Assembly: GCF_019929185.1 (NCBI RefSeq)
Contig: NZ_JAHZPC010000003.1
Coordinates: 141,207-205,206 of the forward strand
DNA length: 64,000 bases
Direction: 5' to 3'
Source: Streptococcus parasanguinis
GTDB taxonomy: Bacteria > Bacillota > Bacilli > Lactobacillales > Streptococcaceae
Position numbers and translations under genes: made by a program. Shown here one piece after another: positions 8,778 through 18,786 of the stretch. The notes beneath the pieces were generated by a model that was given only the letters and a program-made list of their open reading frames with translations, did not search any database and had not been told where the DNA came from. The number at the start of each line of letters is the position of its first letter. Within the stretch, counting starts at the first letter, position 1.

Positions 8778-9760
8778 TACTGCCACCCATTCACATCAAA
8801 GTGATCGATGTTTTCCTTTGTCATCATTTGAACCGGAATGGTTATTTCTTTTTGGTAGCTCTTCCCATCAGCCATATCTTGGATGACCTCCATCACGCGG
8901 TCTCCCATCTTCAACGGAGACTGGGCAACGGTTCCTACGACATCATCTGTCGAGTGTAGCAAGGCTTTCATATCTGGTGAGCCATCAATCCCATAGATCG
9001 CAATGGGATGGGTGATTCCTTGCTCCTTGATCGCTGCTAAAGCTCCTATAGCCGAGCGGTCATTCAGGGCAACTAGTGTATCGACATCCCCCCCTGACTG
9101 CAAGAACTTACGGACAGCTGGCATGGCGATCTCCGTCTGACCCTTGGTTTCTAGTTCCGAGATGATCTCATAAGACCCATGCCCTTTGATGGTATCCTTA
9201 AATCCCTGAATCCGCGTATCTGCTGAAACAGTTCCCTTATGCTCCAAGAGAAGGATCCGAGCATTTGAAGAGCGTTTCATCAGCTCTTTCGCAATCAAGA
9301 CTCCTGCTTGGTAGTTGTCGGAGACAATGCTGGCATCCGGCTTAAAATGCTTGAGCTGGGTATCAACTGCAATGATCTTAATTCCTTGTTTTCTAGCTTT
9401 TTTAAGAGCCCTTAAAATGGGCTGACTATCCCCTTTGACCGGATTAATCACGATCACATTCACTTTTTGGGCGCAAAAATCATCGATCTGCTGGCTCTGC
9501 CTTTTTTCGTCCAATTCTGGATCTCGAACAGATACAAGAGCCCCTCTCTCATCGGCAATCCGACTAATTTCCGAATGAATACTTTTATAGAACTCATTGT
9601 TCATGGTCATATAGGTGACACCGATCTTGGTCTGATCCTTGATGCTACTGGTTTGACAAACGGCATAGATCCACAAGAGGATGCAGGCCACTGGAATCAC
9701 CAGTAAAACCCGTTTTATCAGCCATTTCAACCGTTCTTTTCTTTCTTCTTTCCCCTTCAA
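8777..9760 (-). CDS. levQ: Membrane-anchored periplasmic-binding-protein-like sugar sensor (LevQ-like)
   Basis: A 327-residue protein with one N-terminal hydrophobic segment (about 17-35) and a ribose-binding-protein/LacI-type domain. Visible motifs are IGVTYMTMNNEFYKSIHSEI, the IDDFCAQKVNVIVINPV stretch, VSDNYQAGVLIAKEL and ALNDRSAIGALAAIKEQG. No typical lipobox and no partner permease are seen, so a sensing role with the downstream kinase is more likely than transport. It is the first gene of the four-gene set, with a promoter candidate at 9792-9819. Confidence 0.87.
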   Translation of the reverse strand: MKGKEERKERLKWLIKRVLLVIPVACILLWIYAVCQTSSIKDQTKIGVTYMTMNNEFYKSIHSEISRIADERGALVSVRDPELDEKRQSQQIDDFCAQKVNVIVINPVKGDSQPILRALKKARKQGIKIIAVDTQLKHFKPDASIVSDNYQAGVLIAKELMKRSSNARILLLEHKGTVSADTRIQGFKDTIKGHGSYEIISELETKGQTEIAMPAVRKFLQSGGDVDTLVALNDRSAIGALAAIKEQGITHPIAIYGIDGSPDMKALLHSTDDVVGTVAQSPLKMGDRVMEVIQDMADGKSYQKEITIPVQMMTKENIDHFDVNGWQ

Positions 9761-9791
9761 ACTCCGTTCCTTTTCTGAAAATTTTGAATAT

Positions 9792-9819
9792 ATATTACTT
9801 TATTTTACTACTTTTTCAA
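9792..9819 (-). promoter_or_regulatory. Promoter candidate for the levQ-like operon
   Basis: On the minus strand TTGAAA (9814-9819), 16 bases, TAATAT (9792-9797). The rest of the 9761-9949 gap is AT-rich and holds only this and the ssbB terminator. Confidence 0.5.
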
Positions 9820-9904
9820 GATAAATGCTGGCTTTTATTGTACAGATGCATATTTTTGATTTATTTTTAAAAGAGTAGTTCCCGAATGAAACCCCTACCA
9901 AGTA

Positions 9905-9940
9905 TCAAAAAAGCTGGTCTATAAACGAACCAGCTTTCTT
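9905..9940 (-). terminator. ssbB terminator
   Basis: A 9-bp stem (9929-9937 with 9910-9918) is followed by six T on the minus strand, 12 bases past the ssbB stop. The other strand also has a T-rich tail. Confidence 0.85.
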
Positions 9941-9949
9941 TTTTTATTT

Positions 9950-10345
9950 CTAAAAAGGAAGATCTTCCTCTTCTAAGATGATATCGGCTAAATCTCCCGT
10001 TCCACCATTTTCACGCATCGCTCGCTGAGCGCGGCTCTCTAGTAATTGAAAACTTTGACAGAGGACCTCTGTCACATACTGCATGACGCCATTTTTCTCG
10101 TAGCGGCGCGTCCGAATCTCTCCATCCAAAGAGATCAAGCTCCCTTTGCTGGCATAACTAGCCATGGTTTCTGCCAATTTCCCCCAGACAACCACATTGA
10201 CAAAATCAGTCTCTCGCTCCCCGTTTTGATCCTTGTAGCGACGATTGACCGCAACGGTCACTCGGGCAACGGATTTGTCTGTGCTGGTTTTATGCAATTC
10301 TGGGGCCGCCACCAGGCGACCGATTAAAATAACTTTATTATACAT
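9950..10345 (-). CDS. ssbB: Competence-induced single-stranded DNA-binding protein SsbB
   Basis: A 131-residue OB-fold SSB: YNKVILIGRLVAAPELHKT at the start, then RRYKDQNGERETDFVNVVVWGK and the acidic DLPF-type tip (EEEDLPF). It protects incoming single strands during transformation. Two adjacent ATGs are possible; the second is better spaced from AGGAGG. The gene stands alone behind a com-box (10365-10372), the mark of the late competence regulon. The other strain-essential SSB is not in this window. Confidence 0.94.
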   Translation of the reverse strand: MYNKVILIGRLVAAPELHKTSTDKSVARVTVAVNRRYKDQNGERETDFVNVVVWGKLAETMASYASKGSLISLDGEIRTRRYEKNGVMQYVTEVLCQSFQLLESRAQRAMRENGGTGDLADIILEEEDLPF

Positions 10346-10364
10346 CATTTACCTCCTATCTATT

Positions 10365-10372
10365 TATTCGAA
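10365..10372 (-). promoter_or_regulatory. com-box (cin-box) upstream of ssbB
   Basis: TTCGAATA on the minus strand, preceded by a T-run, differs at one base from the streptococcal com-box TACGAATA recognised by ComX (SigX) RNA polymerase. The same octamer with the same T-run precedes comGA at 25574-25581. Confidence 0.85.
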
Positions 10373-10407
10373 AAAATTTCAAAAAATGGAGGTGACAAAT
10401 CAAAATC

Positions 10408-10444
10408 ATCAAAAAAATCTAGGATTCAAAACATCCTAGATTCT
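10408..10444 (-). terminator. Terminator after the tRNA-binding-domain gene
   Basis: A perfect 10-bp stem (10433-10442 with 10416-10425) is followed on the minus strand by a run of seven T, 6 bases after the gene end. Confidence 0.88.
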
Positions 10445-10449
10445 TCTCT

Positions 10450-11076
10450 TTATTCGTTCCAGTGACGAGCAGGATCAAATGGTGTCCCTGCTACTTCTGC
10501 ATCATCCAATTCAATAATACCTCGTTTTTGAGGAGCATTTGGCAAGTGCAATTCACGCGGACTACACATCATCCCATAGCTTTTTTCTCCACGAAGGGCC
10601 CCAGGGAAAATCAAGCTACCATCCGGCATCATGGCTCCTGGAAGAGCGACAATGGTCTTTAGACCCACTCGCGCATTTGGAGCTCCAGCTACGATCTGAA
10701 CCGTCTTATCTGGTCCAACTGCTACCTGGCAGATATTCAAGTGGTCACTATCTGGATGGGCCACCATTTCAAGGATTTCTCCCACCACAAATTTTGGTTC
10801 CTGATCATTGACCAATCGTTCTGCGAAGCCTTCTGCTTCCAATTCTTGATTTAAACGAGCTACTTGCTCATCTGTCAAAAAGACTTGGCCCTTGCCTTCG
10901 ATGGCGAAGAAAGATGAGGCATCAAAGATATTCCAGGCAACGGTTTCTTGCTTGTCCTCACGGTAAACGCGAGCCACTTTTCCTTTTCTCTCCACCGCGA
11001 GCTTTGCTTCCCCACTATTTTTCAAGGTCAGCATCAATACATCGCCGACTTGTTCTTTGTTGTATGTTACAATCAT
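10450..11076 (-). CDS. ytpR: tRNA-binding-domain protein YtpR
   Basis: At 208 residues, with a DUF4479-like N-terminal half and a C-terminal EMAP/tRNA-binding OB fold (about 95-200). The OB fold shows EMVAHPDSDHLNICQVAVG, QIVAGAPNAR and MMCSPRELHL, like the N-terminal module of PheRS beta. Free-standing copies are common in Firmicutes; a role in tRNA binding is inferred and the cellular task is not known to me. It follows the thioredoxin-like gene by 9 bases. Confidence 0.9.
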   Translation of the reverse strand: MIVTYNKEQVGDVLMLTLKNSGEAKLAVERKGKVARVYREDKQETVAWNIFDASSFFAIEGKGQVFLTDEQVARLNQELEAEGFAERLVNDQEPKFVVGEILEMVAHPDSDHLNICQVAVGPDKTVQIVAGAPNARVGLKTIVALPGAMMPDGSLIFPGALRGEKSYGMMCSPRELHLPNAPQKRGIIELDDAEVAGTPFDPARHWNE

Positions 11077-11085
11077 GATTTTCTC

Positions 11086-11403
11086 CTATTTTAATCCTGC
11101 TAAGAATGCTGTAATCTGCGCTTTGGTTTTCCGATCCCGATTGACAAACCGACCGATTTCCTTATCCTTTTCCAGAACCACCAAACTTGGGATCCCATAA
11201 ACATCCCAAACTTTTGCTAGATCCATATAAGCATCACGGTCAATCAATATAAAGGTAAATTCGGGATTTTCAGCCTCAATCTCCGGCAAAAAAGGCTTGA
11301 GGTAACGGCAATCCCCACACCAATCTGCTGAAAAGACAAACACTTTCTTGCCATCTTGCTCTACATAAGAAGCAATTTCTTCTAGAGAATTTGGTGTAAT
11401 CAT
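11086..11403 (-). CDS. Thioredoxin-like protein
   Basis: A 105-residue single thioredoxin fold without a signal peptide. The active-site motif is SADWCGDCRYLKPF, so WCGDC replaces the usual WCGPC, as in a known branch of Firmicutes thioredoxins. The cis-proline region is VYGIPSLVVL. It probably reduces cytoplasmic disulfides. It overlaps the DUF4651 gene by four bases and is co-transcribed with ytpR. Confidence 0.92.
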   Translation of the reverse strand: MITPNSLEEIASYVEQDGKKVFVFSADWCGDCRYLKPFLPEIEAENPEFTFILIDRDAYMDLAKVWDVYGIPSLVVLEKDKEIGRFVNRDRKTKAQITAFLAGLK

Positions 11404-11690
11404 AGTTTTTCCTCTTCATAATGCAAGAGACCGTCCTCATAGACAAAGCGGTAATGGCGCTCATCTTCAAAAATGACGCCTCCTACTAAGCGCTCTTCAC
11501 TAGACTCGTAGAGTTCCACATACAGGGTCGCAATCCTTCCCATGGCTTCCATTTGCTCCCGTACTTCTGCTACCAATTCTTCTTGGGTACGGAGACGCTT
11601 TTGATCTTTGGCAATTTTATAAACACCGGCCGCAAGGGCTCCTGCACTTGCTACAGCCAGACTAGACAAAATAATTTTTTTAGCTTTCAT
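11400..11690 (-). CDS. DUF4651 small membrane-associated protein
   Basis: A 96-residue protein with an N-terminal hydrophobic stretch (KKIILSSLAVASAGALAAGVY, about 4-24). A charged helix and a small beta-rich domain (IATLYVELYESSEERLVGGVIFEDERHYRFVYEDG) follow. It matches the streptococcal DUF4651 type from memory of that family. The ATG at 11690 is chosen over longer frames because the mature-like sequence MKAKK begins there and a promoter (11698-11726) ends only 7 bases before it. Function unknown. Confidence 0.82.
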   Translation of the reverse strand: MKAKKIILSSLAVASAGALAAGVYKIAKDQKRLRTQEELVAEVREQMEAMGRIATLYVELYESSEERLVGGVIFEDERHYRFVYEDGLLHYEEEKL

Positions 11691-11697
11691 AGTGCCT

Positions 11698-11726
11698 ATT
11701 GTAACACAAAATAAGCAGAGGGACAA
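11698..11726 (-). promoter_or_regulatory. Promoter of the DUF4651-thioredoxin-ytpR operon
   Basis: On the minus strand TTGTCC (11721-11726), 17 bases, TACAAT (11698-11703). Only seven bases separate the -10 box from the ATG, so the transcript may be leaderless. Confidence 0.6.
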
Positions 11727-11832
11727 CGGTCTAGGCTAGATCTCTCCCTCCGCTTTTAGAGACTGATTTCCATAATAACGCTACCATCCTTGTAGAAAAA
11801 GTGATAAAATAACATCAGAAAGAAGGTAACCT

Positions 11833-12897
11833 ATGACTGATTTATTTTCTAAAATCAAAGAAGTAACTGAAATCCCTGCTATCTCAGGGCATGAAGCTCC
11901 TGTACGGGATTATTTGCGCCAACAATTGACCCCTCATGTGGACGAAATCGTGACAGATGGTCTCGGTGGGATCTTTGGGGTCAAACACTCAACGGCAGCT
12001 GATGCTCCTCGTATCTTAGTAGCTGCCCACATGGACGAAGTTGGGTTCATGATCAGCGAAATCAAAGCTGACGGAACTTTCCGTGTTGTCCCAATCGGAG
12101 GTTGGAACCCGATGGTCGTCAGCAGCCAACGCTTCAAACTCTTTACACGTGACGGACGTGAATACCCTGCTATTTCAGGATCTGTTCCTCCTCATTTGAC
12201 ACGTGGAACAGGTGGACCAACCGTACCTGCCATTAGCGACATCGTCTTTGATGCAGGCTTTAGCTCTAAAGCCGAAGCTGAAAGCTATGGGGTCCGTCCT
12301 GGAGATACTTTGGTCCCAGATAGCTCTGCGATTCTCACTGCGAATGGTAAAAACGTCATCTCAAAAGCATGGGATAACCGCTACGGCGTCTTGATGGTCA
12401 GCGAATTGGCTAAGAGCCTTTCTGGACAAGCCTTAAACAACGAACTCTATGTAGGGGCCAACGTTCAAGAAGAAGTGGGACTGCGTGGAGCCCACACTTC
12501 AACCACTAAATTTGATCCTGAAATCTTCCTTGCTGTAGACTGTTCGCCAGCAGCCGATGTCTTTGGAGACCAAGGTGCGATTGGGGAAGGAACACTGCTT
12601 CGCTTCTATGATCCAGGTCACATCATGCTACCAAATATGAAAGATTTCTTGCTCACTACGGCTGAAGAAGCGGGCATCAAATTCCAATACTATTGTGCCA
12701 AAGGTGGTACCGATGCAGGTGCAGCACACTTGAAGAACGGCGGAGTCCCATCAACCACTATTGGTGTCTGTGCACGTTACATCCACTCTCACCAAACCCT
12801 CTATGCCATGGATGATTTCTTGCAAGCGCAAGCCTTCTTACAAGCATTGGTTAAGAAATTGGATCGCTCGACAGTTGATTTGATCAAACACTATTAA
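11833..12897 (+). CDS. pepA: Glutamyl aminopeptidase PepA (M42 family)
   Basis: A 354-residue metallopeptidase. Metal-ligand motifs are in order: AAHMDEVGFM (about 68), SKAWDNRYGV (about 178), NVQEEVGLRGA (about 210), AVDCSPA (about 234) and an HSHQT near 320. It removes N-terminal Glu/Asp residues from peptides in the cytoplasm as large oligomers. AAGAAGGTAACCT precedes the ATG. It is the first plus-strand gene here and has its own terminator at 12913-12934. Confidence 0.96.
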   Translation: MTDLFSKIKEVTEIPAISGHEAPVRDYLRQQLTPHVDEIVTDGLGGIFGVKHSTAADAPRILVAAHMDEVGFMISEIKADGTFRVVPIGGWNPMVVSSQRFKLFTRDGREYPAISGSVPPHLTRGTGGPTVPAISDIVFDAGFSSKAEAESYGVRPGDTLVPDSSAILTANGKNVISKAWDNRYGVLMVSELAKSLSGQALNNELYVGANVQEEVGLRGAHTSTTKFDPEIFLAVDCSPAADVFGDQGAIGEGTLLRFYDPGHIMLPNMKDFLLTTAEEAGIKFQYYCAKGGTDAGAAHLKNGGVPSTTIGVCARYIHSHQTLYAMDDFLQAQAFLQALVKKLDRSTVDLIKHY

Positions 12898-12912
12898 GCA
12901 ATATCGATCACG

Positions 12913-12934
12913 AAGCCCCGTAAGGGGCTTTTTT
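12913..12934 (+). terminator. pepA terminator
   Basis: AAGCCCC, GTAA, GGGGCTT followed by TTTT, 15 bases after the pepA stop. Confidence 0.92.
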
Positions 12935-13050
12935 AGAGGGAAAACAAGGTTCTCTTTGAAACTTTCCAGCGTGAGTCACCATTGAGCCCCTCGGCATCCA
13001 CATTCCCCTTAGGAAAGTATCTTAGAATATTTTATCTTCCATCTGTTTTC

Positions 13051-13059
13051 TGATATAAT
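13051..13059 (+). promoter_or_regulatory. Extended -10 promoter of the DUF1846 gene
   Basis: TGATATAAT is an extended -10 box. No good -35 is seen. Transcription would start near 13066, giving a leader of about 77 bases. Confidence 0.6.
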
Positions 13060-13069
13060 ATGAAAGAAT

Positions 13070-13130
13070 GAAATGGTAGGGAACAGAACACTCATCCTTG
13101 GATTTGTGTGGCAGACCCTTCCCTTATATA
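13070..13130 (+). other. Structured leader of the DUF1846 gene
   Basis: AGGGAA (13078-13083) pairs with TTCCCT (13119-13124), and ACAC (13088-13091) with GTGT (13106-13109) inside it. The closing stem ends just before the ribosome binding site. No known riboswitch class is recognised. Confidence 0.4.
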
Positions 13131-13142
13131 CAGGAGTTTTAC

Positions 13143-14627
13143 ATGAAAAAACAAGCTTTTAGTTCTGAAAAGTATTTGAACCTGCAACGTGACCACATTA
13201 TTGAGCGGATCAACCAATTCGATGGCAAACTCTACCTTGAATTTGGTGGTAAGATGTTAGAAGACTTCCACGCTGCTCGTGTCCTCCCTGGATACGAACC
13301 AGACAATAAGATCAAGCTGCTCCAAGAATTGCGCGACCAGGTGGAAATTGTCATTGCCATCAACGCCAACAACATTGAGCACTCAAAAGCCCGTGGAGAC
13401 CTAGGAATTTCTTATGACCAAGAAGTACTACGTTTGATCGACAAATTCAATGAATTAGGGATCTTTGTGGGCTCTGTCGTGATCACTCAATATGCTGGAC
13501 AAGCTGCAGCAGACGCCTTTCGCAAGCAACTGGATAAGAGCGGGATCGCCTCTTATCTCCACTATCCGATCAAGGGCTATCCGACCGATATGGACCATAT
13601 CATCTCTCCTGAGGGGATGGGGAAAAATGACTACATCAAGACCAGCCGCAATTTGGTCGTTGTGACAGCTCCTGGACCTGGTTCTGGTAAGCTCGCAACT
13701 TGTATGTCCAATATGTACCACGACCAATTAAATGGGATCAAATCTGGTTATGCTAAGTTTGAAACCTTCCCAGTTTGGAATCTTCCTTTGCACCACCCAG
13801 TCAACTTGGCTTATGAAGCAGCGACTGCCGATCTAGACGATGTCAATATGATCGATCCCTTCCACCTCCAAACCTATGGCGAAACAACAGTCAACTACAA
13901 CCGCGATATTGAAATCTTCCCTGTCTTGAAGCGCATGTTGGAACGCATCCTAGGAACCTCACCTTATGCTTCTCCAACAGACATGGGCGTCAATATGGTT
14001 GGCTTTGCCATTGTGGACAATGACGCAGCGATTGAAGCTTCCCAACAAGAAATTATCCGTCGCTACTACCAAACCATCTTAGATGTCAAAGCAGAGCGTG
14101 TCGGTGAAGGAGCTGTGAAGAAAATTGAGCTCTTGATGAATGATTTGGGGATTACTCCAAATGATCGGAAAGTGACCGTGCTTGCCCGCCAAAAAGAAGA
14201 AGAAACAGGTGAGCCAGCCTTGGCCCTTGAATTGCCAAACGGCGAGATGGTAACCGGAAAAACCTCTGATCTCTTTGGCCCAACCGCAGCCCTCTTGATC
14301 AATGCGATCAAGAAATTGGCGCATATTGATAAAGAAACCAAATTAATCGAGCCAGAATACGTCCAACCTATCCAAGGCTTGAAGATCAATCATTTGGGTA
14401 GCCGTAACCCTCGTCTTCACTCAAACGAGATCCTCATTGCCCTAGCCATTACAGCTATGACCAATGAAGACGCTAAGCTTGCTATGCAAGAATTAGGCAA
14501 GTTGAAAGGCAGCGAAGCCCATTCAACCGTGATGCTGACAGACGAAGACAAGAACGTCCTTCGCAAGCTCGGTATCAACGTCACCATGGATCCTGTCTAC
14601 CAATACGATCGCTTATATCGTAAATAA
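13143..14627 (+). CDS. DUF1846 family protein
   Basis: A 494-residue cytoplasmic protein of the DUF1846 type, starting [21 protein letters not shown]-loop-like stretch ([23 protein letters not shown], about residue 175) suggests nucleotide binding, and the N-terminal and C-terminal parts are alpha/beta. The ATG at 13143 has CAGGAG upstream; an in-frame ATG 45 bases earlier is in the leader. It stands alone between structured noncoding stretches. The family is widespread in lactic acid bacteria and I know no confirmed reaction for it. Confidence 0.92.
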   Translation: MKKQAFSSEKYLNLQRDHIIERINQFDGKLYLEFGGKMLEDFHAARVLPGYEPDNKIKLLQELRDQVEIVIAINANNIEHSKARGDLGISYDQEVLRLIDKFNELGIFVGSVVITQYAGQAAADAFRKQLDKSGIASYLHYPIKGYPTDMDHIISPEGMGKNDYIKTSRNLVVVTAPGPGSGKLATCMSNMYHDQLNGIKSGYAKFETFPVWNLPLHHPVNLAYEAATADLDDVNMIDPFHLQTYGETTVNYNRDIEIFPVLKRMLERILGTSPYASPTDMGVNMVGFAIVDNDAAIEASQQEIIRRYYQTILDVKAERVGEGAVKKIELLMNDLGITPNDRKVTVLARQKEEETGEPALALELPNGEMVTGKTSDLFGPTAALLINAIKKLAHIDKETKLIEPEYVQPIQGLKINHLGSRNPRLHSNEILIALAITAMTNEDAKLAMQELGKLKGSEAHSTVMLTDEDKNVLRKLGINVTMDPVYQYDRLYRK

Positions 14628-14635
14628 ACTCAGAC

Positions 14636-14945
14636 AAACAAAAACAATCCCTGCTCTAGGAATTGTTCAGATTGAAGACAAAGTCTTCTTAAAAAACTTT
14701 CCTTAGGTGAGTACGGACGTCAGCGAACTTCTATGAAGTTCCATGACTAATTATTGAGCCTAAGGTCTCAATAATTCCGAGTGCCTGAAACTGAGTCGTT
14801 TCAGGCACTTTTCTCACGGCTGAAAGTTTCAGAATATGATTGAATAACTATAACGAGTATAATTTTTAAAGAATTGATTAAATTTTATTAAAGATTCGTT
14901 TCTCTACGCTCTCAACAATCCCTCGAACAGGGATTGTTTTTTATT
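14636..14945 (+). ncRNA. Structured gene-free interval between two similar terminators
   Basis: This 330-bp gap has no gene. It contains an imperfect hairpin (14643-14666), a 7-bp hairpin GAACTTC/GAAGTTC (14725-14741) and a 12-bp stem with a bulge (14749-14776). A perfect 11-bp stem with a 6-base loop (14781-14808) and a terminator with 10-bp arms (14914-14938) follow. The first and last hairpins share the same arm, AACAATCCCT. It may be a structured 3' region of the DUF1846 mRNA, an independent small RNA, or an inserted repeat. Which of these holds cannot be told from one copy. Confidence 0.5.
14914..14944 (+). terminator. Plus-strand terminator before the folate operon end
   Basis: Perfect arms AACAATCCCT (14914-14923) and AGGGATTGTT (14929-14938) are followed by TTTTTATT on the plus strand. 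It faces the convergent folate operon. Confidence 0.85.
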
Positions 14946-14964
14946 ATGATGCAAAGAAGAGAGA

Positions 14965-15783
14965 CTATTTGACAGCCTCCCATAATTGGCGAATGGGCTT
15001 TCTTTGAACAGGGTCCACAAAATGAGGAGCAATTTCATTCAAAGACTCTAGGACAAAGGCACGTTCTGCCACATAAGGATGCGGCAAGATCAAGTTTGGA
15101 CTGTAACAAATGGTGTCCTCCATATAGAGCAGATCTAGATCGATCACACGTGGCCCCCACTTGATCTCACGGACACGCCCCATTTCCTGCTCAATGGCAA
15201 GTAAGGTCTCTAGTAAATCCTCTGGGGTCATCCAGGTTTCAACCTCTGCCACCTGATTCAAAAAGGTGTCCTGCTCCACCCCTCCCCAAGGTTCTGTTTC
15301 AATCCTTGTGGATGTCTGAAGAAGACGAATGCCTCGATCCTTGATTTTTTCTAGCGCCGTCTCTAGTTGCAGTTGTTTATCTCCCATATTGGTGCCAAGC
15401 CCAATAAAGGCCCGTTTTTTCTCCCGTTCGATTGTCACCGAACAAGTCTCTAATGGCAAGGGAACAGGAGCCCAGGGCTTTTTCAACTCCAGACGAACTT
15501 TTTCTACAAAGGCATAGCTTTCAAAAATCTTTTGCACCAACTGAAAGGCCACCGTTTCAATCAGATCGATCTTTTCTACCTGCATCCACTCGGTCAACTG
15601 TTCCGCCAAGATCCCGTAATGGATCGAAGCTTCCAAATCACCTGTGCGGGCAGCGCGAGTCATCTCATAATCTATCCATAGGTCTAGGACAAAGCGTTGT
15701 CCTAATTCTTTTTCTGCTGGAAAAACACCGTGATAGGCGTATACCTCTAAGTCCTTGATCCGTAATTGATCCACTCTGTTCAC
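14965..15783 (-). CDS. sulD: Bifunctional dihydroneopterin aldolase / HPPK (SulD)
   Basis: At 272 residues this is a fusion. Residues 1-118 are FolB ([27 protein letters not shown]), converting dihydroneopterin to hydroxymethyl-dihydropterin. Residues 128-272 are FolK ([20 protein letters not shown], the catalytic loop and [15 protein letters not shown]), which pyrophosphorylates that product. This fusion is the S. pneumoniae SulD form. It is the last gene of the operon, 16 bases after folE. Confidence 0.96.
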   Translation of the reverse strand: MNRVDQLRIKDLEVYAYHGVFPAEKELGQRFVLDLWIDYEMTRAARTGDLEASIHYGILAEQLTEWMQVEKIDLIETVAFQLVQKIFESYAFVEKVRLELKKPWAPVPLPLETCSVTIEREKKRAFIGLGTNMGDKQLQLETALEKIKDRGIRLLQTSTRIETEPWGGVEQDTFLNQVAEVETWMTPEDLLETLLAIEQEMGRVREIKWGPRVIDLDLLYMEDTICYSPNLILPHPYVAERAFVLESLNEIAPHFVDPVQRKPIRQLWEAVK

Positions 15784-15799
15784 CTCTTATAGCCAGCCA

Positions 15800-16354
15800 T
15801 TAGTGGCCCATGAGTTTATAGGCTTCATTTTTTAAGTCTTTATCTGTCGCAAGCAGTCCACGCGCAGCAGTTGTCACTGTAGCGGTCCCAGGTTTACGGA
15901 CACCACGCATGTTCATACACATATGCTCTGCTTCTACCCAGACAAGTGCTCCTTGTGCTCCAAGATATTCCATCAAGGCATCTGCGATTTCTACCGTCAA
16001 ACGTTCCTGAATCTGTGGTTTTTTAGCGTAAACTTCGACCGTACGAGCCAGTTTTGAAAGCCCAGCCACACGGCCATTTGGAATGTAGGCAATGTGCACT
16101 TTTCCATAAAATGGTAAAAAGTGATGCTCACACATGGAATGGAAGAAGATATCCTTCTCGACCACCATATTGTTATCAATGATTTCAAATGATTTAGACA
16201 GGTGCTCTTCTGCTGTCTGCCCTAGTCCTGCAAAGATTTCTTGGTACATCTTGGCAATGCGGGTCGGCGTTTCCTGAAGTCCCTCACGGTTCTCATCTTC
16301 ACCGACTGCCTCGATGATCATTTTCACTGCTTCTTCAATTTTCTTTGTATCCAT
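15800..16354 (-). CDS. folE: GTP cyclohydrolase I
   Basis: A 184-residue FolE with the zinc and catalytic motifs [45 protein letters not shown] and the second zinc cysteine in [16 protein letters not shown]. It converts GTP to dihydroneopterin triphosphate, the first step of folate synthesis. It lies 8 bases after folC in the folate operon. Confidence 0.97.
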   Translation of the reverse strand: MDTKKIEEAVKMIIEAVGEDENREGLQETPTRIAKMYQEIFAGLGQTAEEHLSKSFEIIDNNMVVEKDIFFHSMCEHHFLPFYGKVHIAYIPNGRVAGLSKLARTVEVYAKKPQIQERLTVEIADALMEYLGAQGALVWVEAEHMCMNMRGVRKPGTATVTTAARGLLATDKDLKNEAYKLMGH

Positions 16355-16362
16355 ATCATCTC

Positions 16363-17673
16363 CTAGTTGGATTTTTCTGTTTTTAATAAATAAGGTCGTA
16401 CCTGGCTAAGGAAGTAGAGCGACCCCGTTACAATGAGGAGCTCATTGCCTTCAGCTTGCCAGTTTTGTAGAAACTCTTGCCAGTTGACTTCCTCAAGCTG
16501 ATGGTTTTTCGCAGCAGCTCTTATCTCTTCTTGAGAATAGGCTCTTGGATCTTCAAAGCTCGTGAGGATCAAGCGACTATTTTCTAGTTCCTGCCACTGA
16601 ATGAGCATCTCTTCTAAGGCTTTGGTCCGGATGCAGGTAAAAAGAATGGTCTTATTTTGACTTGGGAACAGTTCCCGAAGACTTGCGATCAAAGGCGCAA
16701 CGGCATGGGGGTTATGGGCCCCATCTAGTAAGATCATGGGATTTTGCGAGACCACTTCCATCCGGCCAGGCCAGACGACTTGATGCAAGGCCTCATCCAC
16801 TAACTCTCTTGACAAGAGTTCACGCCCTTCTCTTTCAAAAAGTACATCACAGATACTGATCGCAAGAGCTGCATTTCTAGCCTGGTGATGACCTAAGAGC
16901 GCTACTTGATAGGAGGCTGTTTCTCTTTTGGAACTGTGATAAGAAAAGGATTGGCCCGATAGACAAGAGGCCTCTAGCTCAACTTGGTAATCTCTGTCAT
17001 AGGCTGTTATCGGTGCCTGCTTCTGAATCGCAATGCCTTCAATGACTTGGCTGGCTTCTGCTTCTAATTTCCCTAGAACCAGAGGAATTCCTGGCTTAAT
17101 GATGCCTGCCTTTTCACGGGCGATGGAAGCCAGATCTGGCCCAAGAAGGGCGACATGATCCAAGCCAATCGAAGTGATCGCAGTCAGAACAGGCTGACAG
17201 ACATTGGTACTATCTAGTCGTCCCCCCATACCGACTTCCATGATCACATAATCCAGCTCCTCGTGAGCAAAATAATCATAGGCGATGGCCGTCATCACTT
17301 CAAATTCAGTCAACCCTTGAAAAACAGCCCTTGATTGTTCAGCTTCCAGGAGTTGCTGGTAACTATCCAGGTAGGTTTGCAGGTCTTGATCCGAAATGGC
17401 TTCGCCATTAATGGTGATTTGGTCATTGTAATGGATCAGATAAGGAGAGGTAAAGACTCCAACTCGTAAACCTGCCTGCCTCAAGAGTTGGGACAAGGTG
17501 GCAATGGTAGAGCCTTTGCCATTGGTCCCCGCAACATGAATGACCCGACAGTCTAGGTGAGGATTTCCTCTCAAAGCCAAGAGAGCTTCCATGCGCTCCA
17601 AGCCGAAATGTGGATCTTGAGAACGATAGGCTTCTAGCCAACGAAGATCCAACTGATGTTCTTTTGTCTTCAT
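16363..17673 (-). CDS. folC: Dihydrofolate synthase / folylpolyglutamate synthase
   Basis: A 436-residue Mur-ligase-family enzyme. The P-loop is [15 protein letters not shown] (near residue 46), followed by [14 protein letters not shown] and the [10 protein letters not shown] motif near 312. It adds glutamate to dihydropteroate and to folates. Its ATG directly follows the folP stop (TAAATG), so the two are translationally coupled. Confidence 0.96.
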   Translation of the reverse strand: MKTKEHQLDLRWLEAYRSQDPHFGLERMEALLALRGNPHLDCRVIHVAGTNGKGSTIATLSQLLRQAGLRVGVFTSPYLIHYNDQITINGEAISDQDLQTYLDSYQQLLEAEQSRAVFQGLTEFEVMTAIAYDYFAHEELDYVIMEVGMGGRLDSTNVCQPVLTAITSIGLDHVALLGPDLASIAREKAGIIKPGIPLVLGKLEAEASQVIEGIAIQKQAPITAYDRDYQVELEASCLSGQSFSYHSSKRETASYQVALLGHHQARNAALAISICDVLFEREGRELLSRELVDEALHQVVWPGRMEVVSQNPMILLDGAHNPHAVAPLIASLRELFPSQNKTILFTCIRTKALEEMLIQWQELENSRLILTSFEDPRAYSQEEIRAAAKNHQLEEVNWQEFLQNWQAEGNELLIVTGSLYFLSQVRPYLLKTEKSN

Positions 17674-18648
<975 letters not shown>

Positions 18649-18663
18649 CTACAGCATGATTGC

Positions 18664-18755
18664 GAATAAAAGAGGCTAGAACAAGTGTTCTAAACCTCTG
18701 AGTCTACTCTCCATACGGATTTCTGATTTTTTCTGACCTTCTGTAAGAAGGTTCT
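18664..18755 (-). promoter_or_regulatory. folP leader with a terminator hairpin
   Basis: On the minus strand a first hairpin (ACCTTCT-TAC-AGAAGGT) is followed by GGAGAGTAG, then by a stem-loop at 18671-18699 (GAGG..TTAGAAC / GTTCTA..CCTC) and TTTTATT. It ends 40 bases before folP. It may end the CPBP transcript or attenuate folP. Confidence 0.5.
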
Positions 18756-18786
18756 GCATCAAAACTCATTGGTACCTACCATTTTA

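Noticed and set aside
5477..9760. ABC sugar transporter reading of the two binding proteins
   Set aside because: No permease or ATPase genes are present, neither protein has a lipobox, and both sit in a kinase/regulator operon, so sensing is the better call.
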